This document shows, piece after piece, positions 25,385-37,800 of a DNA stretch of 64,000 nucleotides (position 1 is its first letter; each line of letters begins with the position of its first letter). Below the pieces are notes generated by a model. The model worked only from the letters and a program-made list of their open reading frames with translations, ran no database searches and had not been told where the DNA came from. Source of the DNA: Promerops cafer. Taxonomy: Eukaryota > Chordata > Aves > Passeriformes > Nectariniidae. A program made the position numbers and the translations under genes. The stretch lies in NCBI GenBank assembly GCA_013398275.1, contig VZSE01014389.1:4012636-4076635 (forward strand), written 5' to 3'.

Positions 25385-28300
25385 GTATGTACAGCAAATC
25401 TAAAAGAGGCAGCATGATTATTTTTTGAAGGGGAACTACAATTGTGAGGGGGAGAGGGAGATAATACTATTATTTAGTGGAAAAGATTTTTACTGGTGAT
25501 TGTTACTACAGCAACCGTTTTTTGAATTTCCTCCCTTTTTCTCTTTATTCAAACTAGATGAAAATTTTAACTTAAGGTGATTTAACCATTTGATGGTTAC
25601 AGAAGATTGCAGAAAGAATCTCTTGTAGTAGTCCTTTCTGACCCCACTGGGGAAAGTCTGGTTGATTTTTCTATATGTTTTCCTATTGCTCTGTGGCAGG
25701 AGAGACCTGGGTCTGGCTTAGATGAAGGGAGAAGTAAACAGAAACTTGTTCCTATCCTGAGGGGACTGTGAGTTTTTCTGAGAGTTAGAGCAGAGGGAGG
25801 AAGAGTTGGAAATAAACAGGTCAAGCAGAAAAGAATATTGGCCTCATTTTTAGGTGTAGATGTACTGTTTTGTTTTTTTTTTAATACATGCTTAGATTAC
25901 TTTGCTTGATTTGGGTTCAGAAGTTCAAAATTAAGAAGCAGCCTGAGCTTTGACTAAGAAACAGATCCCCACTGGGAGGGGAGAGAGCTGGTCATCTTAT
26001 AACCAGTTTTCATACAGCTTTTGCTACCTAAACAGAGAAAAGTGGAAATTTGCTCAGGAGTTGAAGTGATGTAACCTGGTATCTGTTTGATAGCATATAG
26101 CTTCAATTCATATTTGAGCCAGTGATCTGCCTTGAATGAGTATTGCAGCATCACAGTGGGCAGTGTGTGCTGCAGTAAATGAAAGCAACTGCTACCATCA
26201 AACTAACATTGTTTAAAAGAGTGTGATTCTAAATTATAAAAGGAAGAGCCACTTGTCAGAGCTTGTGTGTATATGTGTACAAGCAGTCTTAAAAATAACT
26301 CCCGCCAACACAGGAGATTTCTGTTGTTAATTGGATTAATATACAGGTATGTTCAATGACCAGCAGTCTTCATCCTTTTCCGATTTGTGGAAAGAGACTT
26401 ATTATAGCTCTGTTTGAACTGTTGCTGTAGATATAAATCCTCTGCAATTTGAAAATATTTCAGTTTAACTTTAAAAATTATACCTAAAAAAACAATTCCT
26501 CTAACAAGGAACAGAACATGAACACACCTATCTCTTGCAGTGCAACCCATAGGGTTAAAAAAAATAACTACACTAGGCTGAAGCATGCTAGCTTAAGGAC
26601 TGCAAAAATATTAGCTCTGAAATGCAGAGGATGTGTTATGTGCTGTGAATGGACAATTGCTATTCTGCAGTGCCTAGTGGGAAAACAAGGACTTTGTGTA
26701 TTGCAAATGCATAACTGCAGCTCCTCCATTTCCTTTGCTGTATCTTCACTGATGACTGCAGAAACAAAGAGGTTTGTCACAGATAAGCTCTGTAGTGCCC
26801 CATCTCTTTGAAGGTACTGGAAGATAATTTCTCATATCTTCCAACAACCCAAAGTCAAGCTTAGTTGGGTGAACTGTTATTCTGTAATCTCCATGTCATT
26901 CTCTCTTCTTCGTCCCTCCCCAAATTCTTACTATGTGAACTGCCAGCTGTTTTCAAAAACTAAAGTACTTCTTCTCTAGGCTCAAGTTCAGAAAGGCTAA
27001 TATAGTGTTGGTTAGATGATTAATTTGTAAATTTAACTAAGAGTGTGTCTCAGCCTATAGAGACTATAGGCTGTTCAATAAGGAAAAACCTTGTAACTAT
27101 ATGAATATATTCAAGTTTCGAAAAGACAATCTGTAAGATATTTTCTTACAATAATTTCTGAGAATTAAATTATTCACTTCTTTTGGTAAACAGTTTTTAG
27201 AGAAGCTTTGTTTTTAAGCTCTGTATCTACATGTTGGTGCATCTGTGTTCTGTAGCAACTACGAATGGTGGTACTAATAGAAAATATGGTAAGTGGGCTT
27301 CAGCTGAGGAAATGAGTTTTGTTGGTTTAGTAAGAAAAGTTTATCTGCAGTGTTTCCTCAATTCACCAATCTCAATTCACCATCTAGAAAAAATACAGTT
27401 TAAGGGTGGCCTCTCTGCAGAGGAAGAAACACTTACTGACACGTGCGCTCACATTGTCTCCAAAACATTGTGTATTGCAGAAGTGTCATGGGCTATGAAT
27501 GGCTGCTTCTTCTGAGTTAATTTCCATAGGGTGGACAGGAATTGTCACCAGTGAAGTTCCAGTGATTCCATCAGACCAAGGCATAGTCTGCTGATCCGAA
27601 TCCAATATACAGCAGATCACTTTTTAAAATTGTAAAATGTTTAATTATGTAAAATAGTATATAAATACGTCATTATAAGAGCAGCTCCCCTTTCTCCCTG
27701 TTTGGGTCCTTTTCCCTTCTGAAACTGAGCCCTCTGCTTGCCCTTACAAGACCTCTAGGTAAGTGATTGTAGCAGACTGATTTTCCAGTGTCTTCTTTGC
27801 AAGTAAGATGTATATTTGAGACATTTGATCATATGTAATTCCTTTTCACTCATCACATGATTCTTCTACCAATAGCTAAGGCATATTGTAATGAGAAATT
27901 GTCTGAAAATTGGTATTCTATGACACATATATGGTTTTCTTGTAATTTTTCAGTCTCAGGCAAAAAACTGCTCTTGTACTGGTAGTTTCTTTTATATGAG
28001 CTGTATGAAGCAAAAAATGCCAGCTACTAACCAAGCCATTACTGTCAATAGACTAAAACCTGACTCATCTCTATTTAATCATAAGAAATATTTGAGACTT
28101 AATCTCTCCTCAAATCAAGGTAGATATATGCTCTTGCTGAGATTGGTTCTGGTTTCTGGGCTAAGAGAAAAACAAGCCATTTGGTGCCTCCAGGAAGATA
28201 TCCCATGTAAATGGGAATCTTTAGCTACTCAGTGTTGTTCATCATCACATTGTTACTTCATTTTCATGCTTGAAATTATTACAGCATTCCATGTGCTTGT

Positions 28301-31300
28301 CACAGGGTGAAAGTGAAAGGGACAGCTGCGGTCCTACTAGCTGCCAGAACAAAATTAAGTCTTTTGTAATCAAATGATGGTTCAGTATTCCTCCTCTCAC
28401 ATCCATATTGGGTAGAAGATGTCAGAAGTATGAAATTCATCTTTCTTGTTCCTCAGCCAACAAGCTGGCTTACCCTTGCAGGGACATCAGTTCTTACAGT
28501 TCTTCCAGTGAAACACTGGCTTTACCTCTAGTGTGAAATTTGCACTTTTCAGTCACAAGCTCTAGGGTGTAGAATTGATGTTATTTAGAGTTTATACTCT
28601 GACGACACTGGGACACAGATAAAGCCTAAGTGTACAAAAGTAGTTCAGAAGTTCTGATGCTTTTTTCTTTCTCTGGCCACCACAAGGTGCATCAATTTTG
28701 ACACCTAAATATGCATAATTCTGAGAAGATGGGTCACAGTGCCAGGTACCTCATATGCAATCAGATGAGGACTGCTAGTAACCTTTCGTGTTTCACAGTA
28801 AATGAGTGGAAACCAATAACATGCCTTCTGACAGTAGTAGCATTTTTTTAGATCTGAAGTATTAGCTTTGTATAAATACTAGAGAGACAGAATGCATTTG
28901 TTGTATTTAAGACAATTAATTTAACTCATTCATCGAATTTGAAAATGCAAAGTCAACTTCTGCAAGGTTTTTTTTGCAAAAAGAATTCTTCTGTATCATC
29001 CTAGAAATTGTGGACAATGGTTAAATTTAATTTTTACTATTATTCTTACTACAGTGACATTCCAAAAAAAATTGCATTAGAAAACAATATTTGAAGCTCT
29101 GAACCCTGTCACTTCTGTTATCCTGTTACCCTGTTATTCTGTTATCCACAGCAACAGACTGGGGGATTCAGAAGATGTATTGCAAGGGTTCACAGTGCTC
29201 AGGTCTGGGCTAGGGATAGCTACCTGTTTCAAAGCCTCCAGTTTTAAAGGAGAAAACTAACAAATCACAGCAGGATCAGATAGAACAGTGTATTTCCAGA
29301 GGCCAGACTTCAGCAACAAAACTGTGACTGAAAAGTTTGTGACAGAGACAATTCTCAAAAAACAGCAGTTGAGTGAATTAAGCACTTCTTTTGCACACAT
29401 TGAATGGTGTGATGTCATCAGTCCATTGATGCAGTAATTTTGATATAGATTTGGCCCTTGTTCTGTTCTTTGAAAAGTGAAAAGTCTAGGGCTATCGTTT
29501 AAGTATGTAAACAGTGTCAAATGAGAGAAACTAAACTAATGAAAGGGTCCTACTGAGATGTATTTTTTTATTCTGTTCTTTCTCCCAGTAGAAGCTATGA
29601 GTGAGGATGGATAAGAACTCAGTTTAGCTACTAATTTAAGTCACGTAGTCTTGTGGTGGCATATGATATTCTTCTGCTAGCTTGCTGTCCAGCCAAATAA
29701 GACACCCAGGTTGCCTGGATGGATAAACATAGCTGATGACCTCTTCCTCTTAATAGGTGGGCATGAACAGTTAGGATTCTTCCAGTCACATATAGAGACA
29801 TATTTGTTACATTGTAGCAAAAGAATTGCCCTCAGACTCAAGCAGCAAGATTTACTTCCCTTTGAATAGATTATTTCTAAAAAACTAGAAACAAATATTT
29901 TGAAGGAAACAGTTGCAGAGGCATTTTTTTTTCCTGTAGCTGGTAGGTTTGTACTAGTTACCCACAAAAATTTCTGGTATGAGAAAACTCACCAACTAAT
30001 ATCTCACTGTGGTGTGTGTTAATGCTGGCAGTGTAAGGTTTTGAAAAAAAGGGCAGAGAATCTCCTGTCAAATTAAGTTCAGCTAATTGTCGCAGTGGCA
30101 TAAAAATACACTTGCAGGACAGCTGGTGTCAGGACCTGTATATGATTTTCTGCATGGTTTTTCACAGCAGACTCTATGATACTAACCCATCTGTATGTAG
30201 GAAAGCTGTCTTGAAAAGGGTGGTCATTACCTTTCAAAGAATAAAGCAGGAGGGTAGGCATGTTTTGACTGAATATGCAGCAAATCAAGAATGGCTTCGA
30301 GAAATATACATCTGTAAAAATGAAATTAAGAAACATCAACTTTACTAGAAATCTCCCAGAGGATGGTGTTGATCTACTGTGTGATCAGTTCTGCTCCCGT
30401 TGGCAATTGCTCTTTATTACTTCTGAAAGAAAGGATATGTATGCTCGTGTTCTTATTCCTTCTCTTTCCCCCTACTCAAATTAACACACTTCCTGCAGGG
30501 CATGTAAAGACTGGCTAGGATCTGGGGCTTGTCCTAATAAGAGGTGCCAGAGTTACCATCAAGTGTGCAAGGATTCATCCCTTGGTAAAAGAGGTGTGGA
30601 TCCCCAGGTGGTTGCTGTGCAAACAAACACGTATTGACATGCAATGCCTCAGTACTTTCTCAAAAATTCAGCTGTCATCACAGGGTGTAGCTATTTTGCC
30701 CTTTATGTACAGTGATCCGGGTATAGAGTGACAACTGGGACCTCTGCTTACACAGCCCCAGAGGACATAATCTGCTTCGTATTTCTGTAGAGGAACACGT
30801 ATGCAGCTGCACGCTGAACTACACTAAAGATGGGCAACACCTGATATTTGGGTTTGCCTTTTCCTTTACTTCCCACTCGGCTTTGAACCTCTGAGAAGGT
30901 TAGACAGAATGAGGGCTTGGTGCATGGCTGCTGGGATGGAGGAGAAGACCTCACATAGACACCCAGAGAGATGAAAACAGATGCATGACAGCTTCATGGA
31001 GAAAGCACCCTTCTGGCTTCGTGTGAACTGGAAACCATGTTGAAACAGGCTGTTTTCTAGGGCCCTTTCTGTTTCTAATGTTGGAATGCGACTTGGCTCT
31101 GTCTGACTTATGCAGAGTCATTTTTGTTTTACATACTGCCATAACATCTGAGTATCTATTAATAACAATGTTCAAGTAGCATCAGAATGGCCATCATAAA
31201 TGTAATTAGGCAGTGTTTCTCCAGTTTAATCAATATGGTCAGTAGAAGACTGTAGGACAGCCAGGAAAACAATAATTAGTCCTGATGAATAAAGAAGAAC

Positions 31301-32956
31301 TTGCGCACATCAGTAAAGGAGAGAGAGAAGCTTTCCATGTTCAGGGCTTGGGAGGACTGCAAATTGCTTTCTGCTTTAGCAGATCTGAGAACACTTACTA
31401 AAAAATGCTTGAAAATGCTCTTACAATACTACATACAATTCTCTCATTTAAAAAATAATTTTCTCGAGCAAACTGTAAGTATCAACTAGAAAGATACAAC
31501 TGGAATGTATTTCTTCACCAAGCAAATTCCTCCAGTGCACAGTTGGATTGTTTTAGTAGGACTGCTTTGAAAAGCAGAAGAACTAAAAGATAAAAACAAG
31601 ACTCAAATTGGAGTGCTGTATGAGCATGTAAAATGTCATGATTCCACCAGCTTTAATAGGACTCCATCAATTTATACCTGTGAAAGATCAGACACACTGA
31701 GCTTTCAGGAGTAAAATTCCTTCTCTTCAACGGTTAGATCAAATTTTAGGCTCATTAACCTTGCATTATACATGTTTCATACCAGTTTTCCACAACTTCC
31801 TTAGCACTGTGGTACCACAGGGCTGCTTTTCTGGTTTCACAGAAGCTGTGATGCATTCTTTTCCTTCCATCACACTGTAACCCCCCCTTCTCTCCTTCCC
31901 TTTCGCACAGAAAATAAATGTTTACCAGATTTTATTTGAAATCAGATCCCTACATTTAATTTTTAGCTTATGTTCTAGCATCTGCAAAACTTTATATATT
32001 TGTAATACAGAAGAGGCTGATGTTGCTCGTTTTCAGAACAGACCATGATCAGTTTTGAGGACGCAACTATGTAAGTAATATTTTTAAAAGCTGAGGAGTA
32101 ACAGGAAAACAGTAATTTTGTTCAGGAACCAACATGTACTGTGCTGTATCACAAGAAAATTTTCGTGCAGTAGTATTGTAATATCCTGTCTCTGAACCAT
32201 GAAACTATAACTATAGCAATCCTATCCACTACCAAAGTATAACCTCTGTAATAGTATGGTAACAAACACCAATGCAACATGAGAACATTGAATGAAGTTC
32301 ATCCTGTATATCATCATCAAAACTGATAGAAATTGTCAGGACATCTAAAAGCTAACGTTAACTTTAGTCTCTAAATGAAATGGCTGGATCTGAAAAATTG
32401 CTGTGTGTTAGAGGTTGCCTGGGAAATGTTTTTTCTCTCTACCTCAGACAGACAGAAGCAGCCAATAGCCTGTTGTTAGTGCTTTCAAGAAGGTGTGGAA
32501 GAAAAGATTCAAGTTCCTTCACTGCTTCTGTCAGCTTTCCTGAGGTGCATTACCACTGCAGTGTCTCCTAAGGGTTGAGCTGTGTCTTCATGGGGCCTGG
32601 TAGAGGCAACCCACAGTCCACTGCCCCACCTTTAGCCCCATGGTGGAACTTGAGCTTCTACACTGCTGAAGGGGCACATAAAGGTGGTTTCAGGCAGACA
32701 TTTACCTGCAGCTCCAGGAGCTCTGTCCTGAGCCCAAGAAACTTTTCTGATGGGTGTTTTCTTCAAATAGGCACCTTCTCCTGAACAACTTTTGAATAAA
32801 TGAACTCTTGTATTAAAAAAGAAAGCTCAGATATATTTTACAGAGGGGGGAAAAAAGTCTCACTGCTACTGCAGAATGTCCATCTTTCTTGTGAGGACTG
32901 AGGGGTACAGGGGCATTGTTTGGTTTGGTTGCCTGCTTGAGGGCAGAAGTGAGTGA
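25385..32956. other. non-coding stretch, intron if the upstream exon is real
   Basis: No coding exon is recognised. The open frames (up to 104 codons at 27996-28310) carry no identifiable domain. A tandem of four CTGTTA-type 8-mers sits at 29115-29146. If 25385 is a true donor, this is the beginning of a long plus-strand intron; otherwise it is intergenic. Confidence 0.45.
29115..29146. repeat. four tandem 8-mers, CTGTTAYY
   Basis: CTGTTATC, CTGTTACC, CTGTTATT and CTGTTATC follow each other with exact 8-base spacing. It is a small diverged microsatellite. Confidence 0.85.
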
Positions 32957-33012
32957 TAGATGGTTGGACTACATGATCTACAAGGTCTCTTCCAATTCTG
33001 ATGATTCTGTAT
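32957..33012 (+). mobile_element. CR1 LINE 3'-end fragment, plus orientation
   Basis: GGTTGGACTACATGATCTAC, then a GGTCTCTTCCAATTCTGATG-type stretch and ATTCTGTAT, follow the 3' end of avian CR1 elements (recalled consensus). The terminal ATTCTRTG octamer repeat is reduced to about one copy. The insert is severely 5'-truncated or its upstream part has decayed beyond recognition. Confidence 0.8.
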
Positions 33013-34650
33013 AGTTCTCGTGACCATCCCGTGACAATTTTGAAGTATCTGCTTATTTTTTATTTTATAGCACCTGAATTGAAAGGTCAGAGATCACTGA
33101 AACCTTTAATTTCCAAATGTTTCAGCAATCCTCTTCTCACTCTCCTACCAGTAGACTTAGTTCTACTTCTGCTTGTTATATTTAAAATAAGTGGGGGAAA
33201 AAATCAGCAATCCATACTTTAATTATAGGATCCCTATAGTGCTGAATAGATTATTTCTGCATGAAGATTTGTTTGTAGAGTGCACTTTTTTTGTATATTA
33301 TTATTATTATTATTATNAAAGCCTCTTTGGGGGCAACGTCACAGTTATCTGAACCACCTAATACGCCGCTACGGCTTGGTCTCACTATCTTAGAAGTTTT
33401 AAATTGGTATTCATGGTTTTAGAGCATCACTTGGATAATATTTTTTTTAGATTTTAATCATGTCTACTACTAATGTGAACAAGCTGCAGCTGACTTCTGC
33501 TATTTTCTAAGTGAAAACTCTCACATTTCACAAAAAAACAAAGCTAAAATCATTCAATGTCAATTTGTGCTTGGTGTTGCAGCTTTTTATGATAGCTGAT
33601 AAAACTTACTTTGCCAATAAGCAAACTAATTTCTAAAATGTCTCAAAATGTCCTCATGTTTAAGAGGTAGAAAATAATTAGCAAAGTGGTCTCAGTGCTT
33701 TCTAGCCACATTTTAATTGTCATCTGTTGACAATACTTCGACAGTTGAACTTCTTCAGCTCTGACTTCAGGAGAATTTCAGAAGCCTCTGAACGAATTCC
33801 TTAATTTCTAGAGACATTTGCTGAAATACTATATTAAAAGGGCATTTCTCCTTTGTGAATCTGCAACCCTTATTTTCTACAGAGAACACTTGTCTTAAAA
33901 TGATATTTTCACCACACTGATTTATAGGTTCTGGCATGGGAAATAATGCTCTTTCTCCTAGTGGCAGACAGAAAATTAGTCACAATCTGATGTTAACAAC
34001 TTCTTCATTACCTAAACTGTTTTACACTTTATTAAGTTCAACACAAGCAAATCTAATGCCTTTGAACCAGGGAGTTCTTGTCCATGTTGCAAGTATACAA
34101 GACATTAATTAATTTATAAAGTAAAAATAGTAAGTCAGTCTCTGTAGCAAACTGGGATCCAAACTATGATACCACTGAGTTCTGCAGAGAAGTGCCACTT
34201 GAGTGCAGCAGAGAGAAAAAATTGGTTTAGCTAGTTTACATTAAAACATCAAATATGAATGAGGCTGCCAATAGAGTTGCTTTTGTGGTTCTTCTTGGGA
34301 CATGAGATTCAACATATTTTACCCTCATATTTGACACACTACATATTTGTCTGCACTGGCAACAAATAAATTGCAATGTAGAGAACGACAGGGTGTTTCT
34401 GAGATACAGGATACTGTAGATTTCAGTGACAAGCAGAACAGAAAAGCTTTTATGAAGAGTCAGCCCACCACCAGATGTTTCTACTAAGTCACCAGTGGTG
34501 CTATAATTTTGGTCCCTTAAATTGCCCTCATTGCTTTTCAGAGTCAAGTACTTGCTGAGCACACAGGTTGTTTACTAATGAATGTCCATCTGCATCTTGC
34601 CCATGAACCTCAGGCAGTTCCTGCAGTTCCTTGCTGCTGGAAGAGCAGCT
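33013..34650. other. non-coding stretch, no gene recognised
   Basis: It contains a TTA microsatellite at 33296-33316 followed by an N at 33317, then a short CpG-containing patch (CGCCGCTACGGC) at 33365-33376. The minus-strand 108-codon frame at 34236-34562 is not recognisable. Nothing else stands out. Confidence 0.5.
33296..33317. repeat. TTA microsatellite ending in an ambiguous base
   Basis: About seven TTA units end in N at 33317. As at 6486, the unresolved base marks an assembly uncertainty, so the repeat number is unreliable. Confidence 0.9.
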
Positions 34651-34852
34651 CATGGAATCACGGAATGGGTCAGGTTGGAAGGGACCACAGTGGTCATCTG
34701 GTCCAGCCTCCTGGCTCAGCAGGGTCACCCTAGAGTGCATGGCACAAGATTGCATCCAGACAGCTCATGAATGTCTCTGGCGCAGGAGACTCCACAATCT
34801 CTCTGGGCAATCTGTTCTGGTGTGCATTGGAAAGTCAGTTATGTAAAGGAAA
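34651..34852 (-). mobile_element. CR1 LINE 3' fragment, minus orientation, best preserved copy
   Basis: About 200 bases follow the reverse complement of an avian CR1 3' region: an ATCACGGAATGGGT start, GGTTGGAAGGGACCACAGTG, the GGTCATCTGGTCCAGCCTCC block and a GAGACTCCACAATCTCTCTG block. It is the least diverged CR1 in the window, which suggests a younger insertion. Similarity weakens after about 34824 but a CAGTTATGTAAAGGA segment still fits. Apparent open frames across it (34528-34846) are repeat-derived, not genes. Confidence 0.93.
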
Positions 34853-37800
34853 TGGCCTTGGTTTTAGCCCAGGCAGATATGAAATTGAATCAGCCTAAGT
34901 TGTGACATAACCATACATATATGGTATAAGAAATTTCAAGGTATTTTTCATGTTTCATGCATGCAATGGCATTCGCTGTTCTCAGAGTCTAGTATAAAAT
35001 TCTGTGTTAATGAAAACCCTCATATAGACAGAGGATGTTTCTGAACAGACTGATGAATAAAGCAAAAATTGTGGTTTTTTAAGAGAGGCTTTACCATTAT
35101 TAGTTTTACAAATAGAGGCATAGAAAGAGTTCTAGTTTGACTTGGTCACCCCAACACTTTTACTTTAAATGAAGATTCTTTTAAGGGCCAGATTCAGAAT
35201 TTTCAAACTTACCCAGTTCTTTAAAATGTTTTGGGGGGCTCATTTTGAAAAGTGTGACCCTTCTGTATTTTACATTGCATTCACAGCAGCTGCTTGCTAC
35301 TTCTAAAAAATGATCTTCTTACTACATTTAGGGATAAAGAATCTTTTATCTAACTTATTTTAACAAATTGAAATATCAAAGGAAAAGTAATCTTTTTTTT
35401 CCTCTGATTGTGAACCATTGCAAGTATACTGTCCTGATCTGTGATCAGATTTACAGGCAGTTGATGCACTGTGCTGTGGGCAGGCTTCAGAGGATGGAGT
35501 AGCCTCATCTACCAGAAGATTTCAAAAGCATTTCTGATTGTGACTGATAAGACAGTGAAAGAGAGAAAGGCAAGCAGATATAGTCTCAGAGACTGTATCC
35601 CAAATAGGAACATGATATCATGTTCAGACTCATACCAAATGAAATGCTAGCCTAGGAAAAATTGTATTGAGCTAAGAGATTATTTAAGGCTCTTGCTCTA
35701 TGTTGCAAAGTGCGTTGCAGTAGCAGCAGAGTATGAAAATATTATATGTAAAATGTAAATCAGATCAGTAACAGTCATTTAAGTAAGACACGTGTATTCC
35801 CCACAGGTAGAAACGCAGATGTATTAAAGACTACTTTCTGGAAATGGCTTCCCTCTCTGTGCATAAATCTTTTAAAAGTTGGAGATTCAAGCTTTTGTCA
35901 TTCCATATTTTCTATCTCAGAAAATATTTTTTTATTAACTCAGAGATCATTTAGTGTTTAAACACAACACTCTTTCTATTCTTTGTCTTTGAATCTAGTT
36001 ATTTGACTGCAGAACAATCAAACATTTGTTGAAGCAGTTTATGTTGACAGAGTATTCTACTATGGAAATTTGCCATTTCATAAAATAAATAATTTGTTAT
36101 GGCAAATTGTTCTGTGTAGTAGGGGTTGGGAGTTCTTGAATTGAGGATAGAATGAATTCTCGTATCTATTTGATTTTTACTATTTCAAAAAATAAAAATG
36201 AAGTGTTCAGTTCACCTACCATATGCACCCTGAGTACAAACTGTGCCCATCTCCCTCTGAACCTAAAGCACAGACTTGTTTCAGCAGGCGGGTGGAAACC
36301 TCACATACCCTGGAGCTCTGTTTCCTATCGGCACCCCCCACAGCAGAGAATGCCAAATCGAGTGATCCCGTTGCTCTGCTAAGAGTGCAGCTTTCCTCAG
36401 CATCACTGGGCACAGCTCAGGCTGCCAGCAGGATCTCCTACAGAGAATTTGTTGTTTCTGACCCAAAAGCCCCAGCTCTGCTTCCCATTGTGGGGGCAGA
36501 CAGGGAATGAAAGAGTAGAGGAGGAAGAAATGGGAAAGGGCGGATACAGAGAATGACGGGGGGGGGGGGGAAATTGCACTGTATCTTGCTATCTTAAACA
36601 TCTGTAATAATGCACCTTTCTCTATCTGATACTGACTCTAAAATTGCTGATAATAAGTCAATGTCATCACTGCTATAAAATTGCTATATGAAGTTTATAT
36701 CAGCACTGTTTCTCCTTGTTTCGATCAAGTCTTGATCTTTTGACCCCCCAGTATTTTTACACAAGTTGTTCATAAAAAATTTAATCTGTTAAACATCAGG
36801 GCTCTCAGGGGCTTGGGTCCAGCTTTACACAGATTTCTTTATGGTGGTGGGCTGCATGTCTATGGTGACATACGGGCTGCCTCCAGCATCAGGATAAAGA
36901 TTGTATAGGAGACATCTCTGTGAAATTTCAGAATGAGCTGCAAAGAAACTGAGGATTATCATATTCCTCAACACTTCCCTTTCCAAGTGCAAGAAATATT
37001 TCTCCCAATTTTTCAAAGGAATCATCACATGTTTAAAAGACAGTAATTGAGACTACAAATCAAATGTAACAGATACCACAGTCCTAGTTTATAGAGTACT
37101 GGAAAGTATTCATCCTTGAGGATGAGGGACAAAACAGAAAAAACCTGAGAAAACTGTTGGAAACTTAAAGATTTGCCCTTTAGGAACAAGAAACAATGAA
37201 AATCACTATTTATTTACTCCAGAATATTTCTTAACCTCAGTGGTTCACCCTGTGATTCTATTGCATGCAATTATCTGGACTGTTCACACAGTCTTTGAGA
37301 TTTTGTTATGGCAATTTTATTTGATACACAAAATAAAAGTCATTGTGACATTACCTGCCAATAATGTGTTTCATAAGAGCAATAATATGCTCATTCTTTT
37401 TTTTTTTTTCATATGGAGAACTGTGATTTAAATACTTTGAATGTTTTAGATCTTTAACAATGTATTTAATTATGTGAATAGCTTTGCATCTGGGAGTGTT
37501 TAAATACTGAGGAAGTGCCAATGTCTCTGCAGGTCTTGAAAATACCACTGCACAGTACCAACAATTGATTTCTCAATTAATAAATCATTTTTAGAAAGTC
37601 TGTATGACATTTAGGCAATGCTTGCTTTGGAAAACTGGCAGAATATATCTATGGATTTGAAGTATTTCTATATCCTTCTAAATTTTATATCAGTGTGAAA
37701 GATTTCAGCTATCAATTTTGAGTTGTTAAATACAGATATGAAAAAAATTAGGATCTAACACAAACTCATAAGGTGAAAGATAATGTCTATGACTGGATAC

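Noticed and set aside
34528..34846. Three overlapping short frames on both strands
   Set aside because: They lie on or across the CR1 fragment at 34651-34852 and are repeat-derived.
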